Assembly (NCBI GenBank): GCA_021234155.1 | Contig: JAJEKV010000027.1 | Location: forward strand, 15,410,891-15,474,890 | Source of the DNA: Isoetes taiwanensis | Taxonomy: Eukaryota; Streptophyta; Lycopodiopsida; Isoetales; Isoetaceae | Length of the DNA: 64,000 nt | Direction: 5' to 3' | Shown here: positions 22,130-34,085 of the stretch, in pieces | Layout: each line of letters opens with the position of its first letter | How positions within the stretch are numbered: position 1 is the first letter of the stretch | Notes under the pieces: model-generated | Told to the model about the DNA's origin: nothing | Databases searched by the model: none | The model's input: the letters and a program-made list of their open reading frames with translations, nothing else | Translations under genes and position numbers: made by a program

Positions 22130-22960
22130 ATGAGGTATGTGTGGTCTGGTGAGTGGTGAGTTGTTGGCATGTTGTTTGTGGTGTAGTGATGAGAATAATG
22201 CTAGCATTGTGGTATGGTGTGTCTCCATCTTGGTGGAGTGGGGTGTTGTGCTGCCAATGGTGCTAATAGTGTTGCTACATTGTGGCGCGTGGCATATGTG
22301 GGGTGATAGTAGTAGCAAGTGAGATGTGGTGTGGTGTACCAGTGTGGTGTGGTTTAGGTTATTGTGCCGCCAATAGTGGTGATAGTGCAGCCTATATTGT
22401 GTGGGTACGCACCGTGTTGTGTGGTATGTACTGTGTAGTGTTGTGTGTGGTGTGGTGTAGATTATTGTGCCATCAATAGTGGTGAATGTTGTGTGGTGTA
22501 TGCACCGTGTTGTGTGGTATGTACTGTGTGGTGTGGTGTGGTGTAGGTTTTGTGCTGCCAATAGTGGTGAATGTTGTGTGGTGTGTGCAGTGTGTTGTGT
22601 GGTGTGTACTATGTTGTGTGGTGTGTGGTGTGGTGTAGGTTTTGTGCCGCCAATAGTGGTGAATGTTGTGTGTTGTGTGTAGTGTGTTGTGTGGTGTGTA
22701 CTATGTTGTGTGGTGTAGGTTTTGTGTCGCCAGTAGTGGTGATAGTGTAGCCTATGTTGTGTAGTGCATGCAGCGTGTTGTGTGGTGTGTACTGTGTTGT
22801 GTGGTGTGTGGTGTGGTGTAGGTTATTGTGCCGCCAATAGTGGTGATAGTGCAACCTATGTTGTGAGTGTGTGCAACATGTTGTGTGGTGTGTACTGTGT
22901 TGTGTGGTGCGGTGTGTAGAGAGTACCTTGTGTTGTGTGGTGTGTGATTGTGGTCTTCCA
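22130..22960. repeat. GTGTGGTGT-rich minisatellite
   Basis: Imperfect direct repeats about 90-110 bp long are built from short GTGTGGTGTGT and TGTTGTGTGG motifs. A recurring non-simple segment (tgtgccgccaatagtggtg) appears at about 22349, 22452, 22552, 22647, 22726 and 22827 in slightly changed form. Long open frames rich in His and Thr on the minus strand are a by-product of this composition. Confidence 0.85.
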
Positions 22961-23056
22961 TTAGTATGTGGCTTATTATGTTAGGAGGCTGACATATATG
23001 GAGTGTTTTGTTTTGCAAACTGTGGCAGATTTGTGAAGGAATGGTTGGCTGAAACA

Positions 23057-23599
23057 TCAGCTTTTGTCACTTGTTTTAGAATTTGCACGACGTGGTACAG
23101 ACATTGCAAGAAAGCTATTCTTGGTTGCTAGATAGTCATTGCTGATAGAGAGTTTCACAGTCTGCATAGAGTCCCAAAGGCTCCTAATGACGATGCTCTT
23201 GGCTTCCAAATCTTTTAATTCTTCACCTATAAATTTTTTCAATGTCTTATCCCTCGAAAACTCAAGTAAAATTTCTTTCTTCATGCTATCCTCAATTCTT
23301 TTGGTCTGTTTATGGAAAGACATTAGCAAATTAAGGACAATACGGCATTTATTGCATGCACTTCTTGATGAACCGGATCCTTCTGCCAATTCTGCAAGCT
23401 CCAATCTTTCCTCTCTTCTTCTTTTCCTCTGGCATCTTTTCTTCAACATTTTTTCTTTCTTGGTTCTTCTTCGTTTTCTCTTGTCTGAAATGCCGGTTTG
23501 TGGACAGATTCCCTCGTTGACATCCATATCCACAATGGATTGGAGCTTGCAGCAGGGAGCCAAAGAACAGGACGTAGGCAAAGAACATGAAGGGCCCAA
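23057..23599 (-). CDS. Hypothetical basic protein, possibly nuclear
   Basis: An open frame of 180 codons runs from an ATG at 23599 to a stop at 23057. It has a very basic segment at about residues 40-65 (KRKRRRTKKEKMLKKR, then RKRRREE) that looks like a bipartite nuclear signal. A leucine/charged region able to form a coiled coil follows. I do not recognise a family. It stands alone between the minisatellite and the copia fragment, with no intron signal that I could confirm. It may be a true small gene, a transposon-borne ORF or chance. The composition favours real coding, but weakly. Confidence 0.35.
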   Translation of the reverse strand: MGPSCSLPTSCSLAPCCKLQSIVDMDVNEGICPQTGISDKRKRRRTKKEKMLKKRCQRKRRREERLELAELAEGSGSSRSACNKCRIVLNLLMSFHKQTKRIEDSMKKEILLEFSRDKTLKKFIGEELKDLEAKSIVIRSLWDSMQTVKLSISNDYLATKNSFLAMSVPRRANSKTSDKS

Positions 23600-23889
23600 A
23601 GAATAGGAATTTGAATTTTAGTTTTGAAATTAGAATTTCCCCCACAAATTGGGACTCCATTCTTAAATAACAGTAGTCGAGCGGTGCCATAATTATACTT
23701 TCATACCACAAAAGTGGCGGATGCACGACCACATTTTGGGAGGACAGGGGGGACAGCCCAATTGGGACACCACAACGTGCTTTTTACCCAGAGGTAACTA
23801 GTTCTAATTTGATTGAGGCTAAGAGCATTGTTACGGTTAAACTAAGTCCTAGTATCTTGTTGAAAGTGAGAGGCATGAATCCAAGAGCA

Positions 23890-25987
23890 ATCTAGAAATA
23901 TTTCATTAACTTATGAGAATAAGACCTCATCTCAGTTGGATGTTCCTGATAGGGAACTCAGAAATCTAAAATTTCATGAAAAGGATGATATAACAGAATT
24001 CTTTCAAAGATTTAACAATTCAATTATTGACTTAGCGGCAGCAGGAGTTATGATAATAAATGAACATCAAGTAATGTCTATTGCACGAGCATTCTCAGAT
24101 TATGATCATTTATCTACCCTTGTTAGAAACATTGTCAAGTCTAGAGAAGATGCAGAATTAATGGTAAAGGAAGGAAGGAAGAGACTTTTAACGTCCACGG
24201 AGCCCAATCGGGCTATGGGACCACTAACAGAACTCAAACAAAAGAAATTAATAGGAGAACAAGAAGAGCACTCTGAGATTTTATATGTTGGAAGGGGAAA
24301 AGGCAGAAAAGACAAAAGCAAATTAGGACCATGTTATCACTGCAATAATTATGGTCATCTGAAATTTAATTGTCCTAAGTTAGTGAAAGATAACAGATGT
24401 TTTAATTGTGATGGTCTAGGGCATCAGGCTGCAAATTGCTCTAGCCCCAAAGATTTTGCTAAAGGAAGTGGTAGAGGTGATATTAAAGGAAATACTAGAG
24501 GAAGATTCAACAATAGGGGAAGAGGAAGAGGGAGAAACACATTAGCAGTAAATCTGGCAAAAGAAATAAGCACAACAGAAAGGGAGGAATTGGACGAAGA
24601 TGAAGAGGTGAGTAAAGAATATTTTAATACTTTGTCTATCAATGAGACTAAGGATAAAAATGACTTGCTTGTTCTAGATTCAGGAGCTGAGAGATGCGTA
24701 ATCAAGCAAGCAAGTCATCTTAAGAACAAAACAAGGAAAAGTTCAAGCTATATTCAACTTGGAGATGGAAATTTGCAGCAAGTAGAAGAAGCTGAAATGT
24801 TGGAGATCTATGATTTATCTAGAAAGCCTGTAGAGCTTAAGAATGTTTTGTGTGTACCTTCTATTATCAGAAATTTAATTTCTGTTAGTCAATTAGTTAA
24901 CCTAGGGTACAGAGTATGCTTTGAAAAAACTCATTGTAACATTTTCTTTGGAAATGAATTAAAGTTTCTAGCAAAGAGAGTGGGCAATTTATTTGCACTC
25001 GACAAAATAAATATTGAAGGTAGCATAAATCTTATCACTGCTAAGAAATGGCATGAAGGGCTAAGTCGCACTCATATGAACAATATACATTTTATGATTA
25101 AGAAGGGGCTGATTGTAGCAGAGGAACAAAATGATGACAACCATATTTGTGAAGGATGTTTGCTAGGAAAGCACACCAGGCAAAGCTTTAAAAGATCAAC
25201 AAAAAGGGCAAAAGGCATATTAGATGTAATACACACTGAACTATGTGAACCAATCAATGTGACCAGTATGAAAGGAAAGAAATTCTTTATAATCTTTATA
25301 GATGATTATTCAAGGAAAAGTAAGTGCTGCATCTTAAGACATAAGGATCAAGCTTTTGTAGCATATAGACTGTTTGAGCAAGAAATGGAGAGACAAACAT
25401 GAAGGAAAATAAAATGTGTCAGGTCTGATAGGGGAGAGGACAAAAAAATATTGCAGGGCTAATGGGATTAGAAGACAACTAACGTGCAGGTATACACCTC
25501 AGCAGAAGGAGTAGAAGAGAGAAAGAACAGGACAATTCTAGATGCAGTTCGATCCATGCTAAAACACTCAGGTATGCCAAATTTTTTATGGGATGGAACA
25601 GTTAAAACAGCTGTGCTAATTCAGAATAAATTACCTTCCTCATCTATCAAGGGTAAAACCCCTTAGGAGATGTGGAATGGAAACATGCCAATATATGAAA
25701 TGTTTAAGGCATATGGATGTATGGCTTTTGCCCATGTTCCAAAGGAACTTAGGAAGAAATTAGATGACAGGGCTGTAAAATATTTTCTAGCAGGCTATGA
25801 TGAGCAAGCTAAGGCATATAAACTGTATGATGTGCTTAAGAGACAAATTATTATCAGTAGAGATGTGGTATTTGATGAAAATACACTCTACAAAGATAGA
25901 AATAAAATGCAGGAAGACAAAGGGATGGAGAACATGGAAATAAAACCCAGAGAAGAGAATCAACAAGATAACATTATAGCAGGTTAA
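23890..25987 (+). pseudogene. Ty1/copia gag-protease-integrase fragment, RT missing
   Basis: The main frame (from about 23895 to 25402) encodes a gag region (FHEKDDITEFFQRFNN), two CCHC knuckles (CYHCNNYGHLKFNC, CFNCDGLGHQAANC), a protease box (LVLDSGAERCVI), a pre-integrase region (CEGCLLGKHTRQSF) and the start of the integrase core (IIFIDDYSRKSKCC). A stop at 25400-25402 and shifts break the core. It continues as CVRSDRGED, VEERKNRTILDAVRSMLKHS and FKAYGCMAFAHVPKELRKKL to about 25987. Where intact copia integrases have HTD, this copy reads HTE (about 25229), so the first catalytic Asp is lost. No reverse transcriptase, RNase H or 3' LTR follows. It is a dead copy. Confidence 0.93.
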
Positions 25988-28800
25988 ATTCTTCATCATC
26001 AAGAAAATGATATAGTATCATGTACATAATCAAGAAAGAGATTTATTTAGTAATGGTCAGCCCCAAAGCAAATATTATCCACATCTAGAATTCCATATTC
26101 GCTAAAGAAAAAGAGCATCACCAGTAAAACTAGTGAGTTCAAGTGTCAAGAAAAAAACCCAGCCAATCCTAGCCTTAGACAAAAGCCCAACTAGGATCAA
26201 CGTCTATACAAGTCAATCCTTATACAGCATGATCAATCTATACAAAGTCTAGGTAGTCTTTTAAGTTTCTATACTAAGTTTCTTTTAAGAACAGTTGTGA
26301 AACTATAAATCAATATACAATGTACAATGAAGCCTTGCATTACCTTTTATTACATGCCCCAAAGGCCTTAGAATTCTATCCAATCCTAAGATTTTTTTTC
26401 CCCACTTGTTTTTGTCTAGCATTAAAAACCTCATTAAAGACATGTATTCATAGACAAGCAAACATGAATTTTCGTGAGTGCATGTGCTTGTTCTTTGTCC
26501 TTAAAACAATTTTGTCCGCTTTTGTTGTTGAAGTTCATTCTCTTACAACATTTTGAACTCCTTCTAGCAGCTAGACACCAACTTCAAATGCAAAAAAGTA
26601 ACAAGGGAAGGCGAGTAATCAATACCTGCAGCCAATCATTAAAACATTAGCAAGAAATTTGGTAATGATTGAAGGCCAAATGGTACACGTGATTACTCTC
26701 AGTTTATCACATTTCACCCCTTGTGACCTTTTGCAAATCATTAGCACCAAGGAGATGAATAATCCCAATATGAATTCAAATAGGGCGCATCCATAGTATT
26801 GTTCAAGTTAGAGACTTGTAAAACAAATCCTGTTTTTGTAGTTTGGATAGAGAAACATATCAACCTTTTTGTTCTTAAACTCGAGCATGAGCACTGCTTG
26901 CCTAATCAGCCAAAGCTAGAAATATTTGCATTCCAGCCTTGTTTTGGAGATTTCAAATACGCATTAATTTCTATAATAGATTATACCTGATCTTTGTCTC
27001 TGAATCAAAGTCTTCGCTGTCCTTAATTTTTGCCAAAGATGTCAAGCTCTTAAATATTTATATCAAGCTTCAGGCCATGACGATTTTGTTATGTTTCGCA
27101 TGACCGAAGACTTTTTGCTGCTGCCCAACACTAACAGTCTCACTTTTTCCACATCTTTGGCCATGTAAATCTCTACTATTTAACCATGAAGACCTAGCTA
27201 AAATCTATGCCTTGTTATCCTTGCACCAGGAAATCTCTTCCTCAACATTTTTTATATATCAAGGCCCTCTAGGTCATCGAAGGAAGGAAAGGGTCTGTGT
27301 CTGAACTTGAATCCATTTTAATGCCTTTCTTTTGGCCATACGAAATCTAAGATATTTTCTTATTTGCAATGTCTATCCAAAGACCTGCTTTTGCCCCCAT
27401 ATACTCATTTCCCCCTCTCTATTAGTTAAGGTGAATAAATGCAAAGCGCTAAACCTGAGCCTGAAGATGCTGGCTGGGTCTTTGCTCTAAAAGCTTTCGT
27501 CTAAATAGACTGCATGCCTGACCTGTGTAATAAAGGCCTTCGCCTGAAATAGAGCCTCCCTAAGGAATCGATCTGTGATATATGAATTTTTTTTGAATTT
27601 TCTACGGGAAAGGAAAATTATGGCTTTTTCAAGGAAATTTTAGATTTTTAATGGCAAAAGAAACTTTCCCACTTTCCCATGGAGATTTCATATTTTCAAT
27701 GGTATAATCCTTGCCCAACAACATATTATCAAGTGAACATGCCATGCCATAGCCACTGGTACTCGTGAAGTTCAATTCAAATTCGTCATGTAACTATAAT
27801 ATGAGAAGCAATGCTGTGTCTAGTAATGCAGGCACATGCAGATCCAATGGTGCAAAAAGTCTTAATACTTGTCAAAGAAGAGAGCAGTGCTTTGTGGTAC
27901 GTGTGATTCTTATCCATGTTGTAACTATAATATGAGAAGCAATGCCCTATAAGGTCATTCAATATTTCAAATAAAAAAAAACCTACCACTTCCCGAAGGA
28001 AACGTTTAGACCCCTGTTCTAATCTGTAATTATAGGGAGGGCAGACCCTTACTATTGCAGTTGAGGTCATACCACTCCCTTTAGCACATGCCAAACCTAT
28101 TTGAAACTTTAATAAATAACATCACATTACCTCGTATGTTTTATTCAATCACTTGCTTCAGTACTTGAAATCCCTTCCATGTTGAACTTGATTCATGACG
28201 AGCTGTTGCATTTGCTTCCGACTATATAATGAAATTTATCTGGCCGAGTGGCATAGATAAGGATAGCTCCTTTATTTTTCCGGAACACTATTTTGTTTTC
28301 ATCCTTTAAGTCAGAGCCCAGATGCTATTAGGATATCCCACAGCATGTCAATTTCTTTGTTCCATGTTGGCATGACCTTGTTCAAAGTATTCTGTGTTAA
28401 ATCCTGGTAAAACAGAGTTTGCACAGTTGCATGGGCTGCCTATATTACCATCAACATTTCTAAGACCAGTAAGTTCTTTGTTCCATCTAGGCATGATCAT
28501 TTTAAATTCTTTATCATCAAGAAAATGATCTAGTATCCTGTACGTAATCAACAAAGTGATTTATTTAGTAATGGTCAGCCTTTATTCAATATTTTGTGGA
28601 TATAAAGGCTTTTGTTTTATTAACTTCAACGTCCACCTTTATATCAGGCCCTGCATGAACTACTGAGCACGGCCTCTGTAGGCTTGTTGGGATCGTACCT
28701 CCGGGAGGTAATGGATACGCGGACTCGGTTATGCCCCCCTGTCCGACATTAACCTCAGCTGTACTTGTGATTATGTATATAACTGTGCAGTATGTCAGCA
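25986..28800. other. Unassigned intergenic sequence with a dispersed 77-bp repeat
   Basis: No gene is recognised. A 77-bp segment at 25986-26062, directly after the copia fragment, is repeated in the same orientation at 28504-28580 with few changes (shared atcatcaagaaaatgat and tttatttagtaatggtcagc). A minus-strand open frame next to the second copy (28554-28348) could be an old coding remnant but matches nothing I know. Confidence 0.45.
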
Positions 28801-28804
28801 TCCT

Positions 28805-28965
28805 TATTGCTACTAAGGTTTTTCCCCCGAAAACCCTTCGGGGCGGGGGTTTTTTAATCCTGGTAGTAATACGCATGCTGCTCTCTCTTTGTACTTGGGT
28901 CCTATAGGCCAGTTGGTCTCCGTGGACGATAAAATCATATTCTATTCTATTCTATTCTTTATATT
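28805..28965 (+). mobile_element. Retroposon copy with (ATTCT)n tail
   Basis: The copy carries a conserved core (aaggtttttcccccgaaaac, then gggttttttaatcctggtag), a second conserved block (ggccagttggtctccgtgg, then acgataaaa) and a run of ATTCT pentamers. The same order of blocks appears at about 60350-60540 on the minus strand and partly at 29018, 52027 and 53280. There is no ORF, so it is a SINE or the 3' end of a LINE. Confidence 0.65.
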
Positions 28966-29017
28966 TAAATGGCCCACCTTTTTCTATTGTAGGCTTGGTG
29001 CCATAAAACCTTTTCCT

Positions 29018-29076
29018 TCTAGGCCGATTGGTCTCAGTGGACGATAAAAAAACTATTCTATTCTATTCTATTCTTC
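29018..29076 (+). mobile_element. Truncated copy of the (ATTCT)n-tailed retroposon
   Basis: Only the last block is present (ggccgattggtctcagtgg, acgataaaa), followed by attctattctattctattc. It lies about 110 bp downstream of the longer copy and in the same orientation. Confidence 0.65.
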
Positions 29077-32000
29077 AACCAAAATTTTGAAAAAAGCATG
29101 TCAACGTAATAATTGCATGAAATAGTTTCAAGTTTCCATTTAATATAGGATTTTGTTTTTTCAATTCTAGTATAGTCAAAGGCCCCATTTTTTCTTCCAG
29201 TATTCTCACTGTGTCTACAAATGTAAACATATACCAATTAGTACACCTTATGTAATATGGCCATCAAATCATATAAAAGCCATTGAAAAAAGTGTAGAAA
29301 AATACAAAAGAAACCCCCTGTTATTATACTAAATATTCTATCCAAGCACTTATTAAAAATCTTTGTTATTATTAAAATCTTTGTCTTGGTGTTTTATGGG
29401 AGATCTTTTTTTTTTTTTTGGTTGAGAAAAAAAATTAAAAAATGCCTTGAATAATATATAAACTATTAAAAATAACACGTCCCATAACATACCAAAACAA
29501 AGATTAAAAAAAAAACAAGGTGCTGCGCACGGAGGGTTGCCCTCCATGGCCGGAGGGTGAAGTGGCTTAAATCATAGTTCAAAGTCATGTTTTCACAATC
29601 AATTCAAATTGCTACTTCAAGACAATAGAGTACTTGATACTTGATAACATACGAAACAATGAATCAAAATTGCTATTTTAAAACATTGACATTTTGTGAA
29701 CCCTATGTTTTTTTCAAAATTTTATGGGTGATGCCATTTCACACCAGCCACTATAGTTTAGCACAATAGTTTCGGGGTTGTGGCAACACACACTTTTGCA
29801 CGATAATGTGAGAATTCCAACTTTGCAAGCAGGATGTTAAGCCCTCTGTATCACTTTTCAGCCAAAGAAAAACTCTGTCTTGGAAATAGGCTATTATTAT
29901 TAGCAGCAATATTGTGAACTATTAAACTTGAGCTAGATCACTTTCAGCAAGATCACTTTTCAGCCAAAGAAAAACTCTGTCTTGGAAATAGGCTATTATT
30001 ATTAGCAGCAATATTGTGAACTATTAAACTTGAGCTAGTGAGCTTAAACCTGGCTCGAAATTTCTTCAAATGATAAAGCTCATGAGGAATACATCAGTAT
30101 TTCTAGATTCTTCACGACCATTGATATTACAACAATGTCTACAACAGAGCGAGCAAAACTTTGAATCATATATATTATATGAAGGTTGAACACGCATGTG
30201 CAGAATGAGCAATCTGAGAGGAATTTAGTAACAAAATAGAAGGAACATGATTTTGAGACTGAAAAGTCTGGCTATGAATTTGTTACATGGTTTTTTTTCT
30301 TTTAATGTGCTCTTCAGTGGCCTCTTTAATTTCCTTGATGAGCTGATCCATTTCCTGCACAACGCAACATAGACAAGTCTTATTGTAAGGATATTTTAGC
30401 AATCGTGGAAGTAAGAAATATATTTTTAAAATGCATAGATATTATTTCTTAGTGTTGCCTCTTTTACTGTTACAAAGTAATTCAGAGATGATCTCAAGCA
30501 TGCTCAAGCATTTTAGATCTTTTGGCATATAAATAAAACATTGGTGTAAAATGGGAGACTGAGACAACTAAGCACAAGCCTAAACATACATGACTTTGAT
30601 CATGGCAGACTAACATGTCATTAATATGTCATACTCTCATTCATCTGATCATGTATGTGTTTGAGCTCCAACTTGGAACTAACATAGCAATAAAATATCA
30701 TACTCTCTTTCATCTGTTCATGTATGTTTAGCTCCAACTTGGAATTAACATAGAATTTATAGTAAATCCACCCAACAATTTCCACAGATTTATGCAGCCC
30801 CAGTTGCTGGAGTGATTGTTGCCCCTGCGTTGATGCATCTCATGGGGATTTATTCTCAATGCTTTATGCCATCACTTACTATGGGATACGCTCCAGTTGC
30901 AACCCCAATACAAGTTCTGATTGCCAATGGAGCAGCCAATGGACTCATTGTCAAGGAAAATTACAACCTCTTTGTAGAAGACTGTCTTGTGAGGCATCAT
31001 GCTAGAACCTCCATTGCTGGTTGATTCTGCTCTAGTTTTAGCTACGAGAATTGCCACAACGGAAAACAGAGTTTCAATCATAAAGCACCATTTAACATTT
31101 AGATGTTTCTCCATCTGTAAAACAACTAAAACCCAAAATCCCAAGATGCATCAATCCTTCCTGTTAAATCTCAGCATGCAATGGCAAGGGCTAGGGTTTG
31201 AAGCAATATGCCACTGAAAAATCGAATAATTGCTTCTTCAGTTTGCCATATCTCACTGATCCCATCCATGCTTCTTTTCTGGGTACCATAGCAACTATAT
31301 AACTTTGGTGTAGCCAAAATCAGCTGAAGCCTGAGCAGAGGACACATGCAGCCATGAAGGTTCAAGAAAGAAAAGATTTTTTAGGGGTTTTCGAATTTTC
31401 CTGCTGTTGATTGCGGAGCATCTATGATGGAAGTATTTATCTTATGTCAAAAATCTGCTTTTCCAGGAAATCTGGAAAAGGGAATAACATCACGTATGTT
31501 TTCTATCCCTGTTGCAAACATCAACATCCTTTTGAAGCCTAGTCCAAAACCTGCATCTTAGATCCTTATCACCTTGCTCTATTCTTGTTGAGCTTCCCAT
31601 ACCTTCCATGATTCTTCTCTTCAACTGCAAAGTTGAGCTGGGGCAAGATCTTCCTAGACTAAGAAACTGGTGCCTTTTAAATAAGATCACATATACATAT
31701 AAAAATATTTCTCTACAACACGAGGCAGTTTAAATATGGTAAAGCTTCATCGTTTCCTGCAAAGAATAATACTCCATGTTGATCAATCTATTATTCATTG
31801 TACTACTTGATGTAATGACATTCTGAGATTGCAACAAGGGCATGTGGTTGTCGGGTCGCTAGCAACTAGAAACAATTCAAGCTAACATGGATTATACTTT
31901 TAGGTCTTGCACGTCTAAAATATATGCAAGGGCTAATTATTTTTTTGCTCTATTCATGTCTACCACAAACAAATATTATTGTCATATAATATGTGTGCTT

Positions 32001-32280
32001 TTTAAAGCCACTTGAAAGTGCCATGTCAATGTGATGGAATACCTGATCTTTATAAATGATGAATTTAGCCCAAGCTGCTTGAAGACAATGGTAAATTATA
32101 GCCGGTTGTGGCTTAGTTGTTCAAAATCAAAAGCAACTTATTAGTGCTTGATAGAAAAGTTGACAGAGAGATGCATGTCCGTCCCCTTTGATCCTACTCC
32201 TTATTGTTGAGATTGTCTGACCTCCTCCTCATTGTTGTACTCAATATTTCAAATGAGGCATTCTCAAGGGTCATTAGTTT
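29077..32280. other. Unassigned AT-rich region with a 102-bp-period duplication
   Basis: A direct tandem duplication with period 102 bp is seen: copies of about 86 bp at 29851-29936 and 29953-30038 that appear identical (ccaaagaaaaactctgtctt, ggctattattattagcagc). A plus-strand open stretch of 70 codons at 30812-31024 has no recognisable domain. No RNA gene was found. Confidence 0.5.
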
Positions 32281-32770
32281 TCACCTAACAGGAACTTTGA
32301 CCCAACCATTAGCAAATACGATACCTAATATAATAAATGGAGTCAAGAATCCAAGAATAACAATACTAAGCAGAATGGCAAAAACAATGGTTTTAATGAA
32401 GATAAAGCACCAGGCAACTCACTGTTCTGGTTCTTGTTCCCGGGCTATAAATTTCTTCTTCTCTTCAGTGTTTCCCTCATCCTTCTTACCCCCTAAAGCA
32501 TTTCAAAACAGCACAGAAATTGAAAACCCTAAATGAAGGCAATCAGAAAAGGCATCCTCATTTAGCACCAGAAGAGGATTTTTGTATTAGAAAATCGACC
32601 TAATACAGTGTGTAGAGAAATTTGTTACCAAACAAAGCTTGAGGACGTTGAGTTCGAGATGAGCGGCTCCTTCGTACGCATGCCGGAATCCGTAAAGCTG
32701 GCAAAAATGTCGAATAGAACGCATTGGTTTGAAAAGAAATGGAAGTGCATGCAAGAGCAACAGCGGCCAT
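32281..32770 (-). CDS. Small plastid-targeted single-pass membrane protein, possibly a pseudogene
   Basis: Exon 1 (32770-32629) starts MAAVALACTSISFQTNAF and continues Ser/Arg-rich (CVRRSRSSRTQRPQALFG), a typical chloroplast transit peptide. After an intron with GT donor and AG acceptor (32628-32493), exon 2 gives GKKDEGNTEEKKKFIAREQE then PEQ. The same frame further on encodes FAILLSIVILGFLTPFIILG then IVFANGWVKVPVR and a TGA at 32281-32283. That C-terminal membrane segment ending ANGWVKVPVR is familiar to me from small conserved plant thylakoid-type membrane proteins, but I cannot name the gene. Odd point: directly after PEQ (near 32420) an in-frame TGA appears. The residues usually found between PEQ and the membrane segment are absent, and no intron of normal size would fit. 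So this is either a decayed copy or a gene whose third exon I have misjoined. Confidence 0.55.
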
Positions 32771-34085
32771 GGCGATGGCTCTACTAGATAAAATGAAAAA
32801 CAAAATAATGGCACCAGCGTAGCCACATGAACTGCCTATCCATCAAAGTGGGAAAAAATGGAGGCCGTTGATGTAGATAGCAAAGGAGAGACATAGGTAA
32901 ACGCCATAGCCATGCCTGCAAAGGAATGGGGCTGGATGACCGAGAGTTGGATGACCGAGAGTTGGATGACCGAGAGTTTACAGGCAGCAGCCAGTTGGAG
33001 CAGTCATCAGCATATGCTAGGCATATGCCGGCATATACCTGGATATGCCCACATACCCACATAAACGAGGGTTTGCCCCCCTAGGGGCAACCCAAAAATC
33101 TGCATACAAAATGTAGCCATGTTTTAGTGCTTGAATCTCATACAAAGTTGTAGAATTTAAAGAATATAAGAGCTCTTGTAACAGGGACTCAGCCAAGTAA
33201 AAGATCAAGATCTCTTGTATTGAATCAAATGGACATGGAAGCACAATTTATCAACCTAATAAGATCCACGGGCTAAGGCAATTATCTATCTCTGGTTTAG
33301 GATTTGGCTTTAAAGATTAATCACAGCTATTTCTCCTTAATCTATGATCAATTGATTACAGATATCTTTGAATGGCTAGAAGGGAACTCAGAATAAGAAA
33401 ACCGGAATCAACTTCGGTTATACCCAAAGGAGCTCGGACAGGATCTATGTCTGGAAGAATCAATCCTTCAAAAGGGTCCGGAATCAAAGGTTCGGATCTA
33501 TGTGACTATTTGCTGAAGACGCATTGTGTCGCAGATCTGCTACAAGATTGGATGTTGGACTGCCTGAGAGATGTGCGATGCCTTGTACTGGCGACAATCA
33601 GATTATATAGTCCTTAACCATTGCACATCCGAAAGAAGATTTGTTATCGTGCTTTATGCAAGGCGGATCTTCTGGATCTCATGTTGTACAAGCATATTTA
33701 AATGGATTCTACTGCAGCCTGTTCTTGCATCAGGCATCTTCATCAGTTATCTCACTAAAAACCTTCCATGTGACCCAGTTTAAGGCAGCGACAAGAGCAG
33801 TCCTGCTCTTTAGATGGCCTCGCAGGTCCAGGAGATGCAGAGAATTAGAAGGCCTGCTGTTGACTCCATTTGCTCGCTACATCTGCTCCATCTGTCAACT
33901 CCATCTATTGAGCTGGGCTGAGTTGATAGTATGATTCAAATAGAGGGGCAGTAGAGAGTGGCAGTGCTGGAGAGCAGCAGCCACAAAACAAGTTGCCCTT
34001 TCCCTGTTTTCCAAGATTCGTACGTCCAGGCTTTTAGTCCTTAAAAAGTCTGTTGCTTTTTTTAGCTTTTCTTAAAAAATTACAA
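32771..34085. other. Unassigned region with small repeats
   Basis: A 15-bp unit (ttggatgaccgagag) is repeated three times at about 32934-32979. CATATGC-type half palindromes are clustered at 33009-33052. An 81-codon open frame at 33372-33617 has no recognised domain. Nothing else can be supported. Confidence 0.45.

Noticed and set aside
22067-23057. Histidine/threonine-rich proteins on the minus strand of the minisatellite
   Set aside because: Long frames arise from the GTG/TGT repeat; composition and repeats explain them fully.
28586-28876. 96-codon frame on the minus strand
   Set aside because: It overlaps a copy of the ATTCT-tailed retroposon and is a by-product of it.
30812-31024. 70-codon frame with hydrophobic content
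   Set aside because: No splice context or family match; could be chance.
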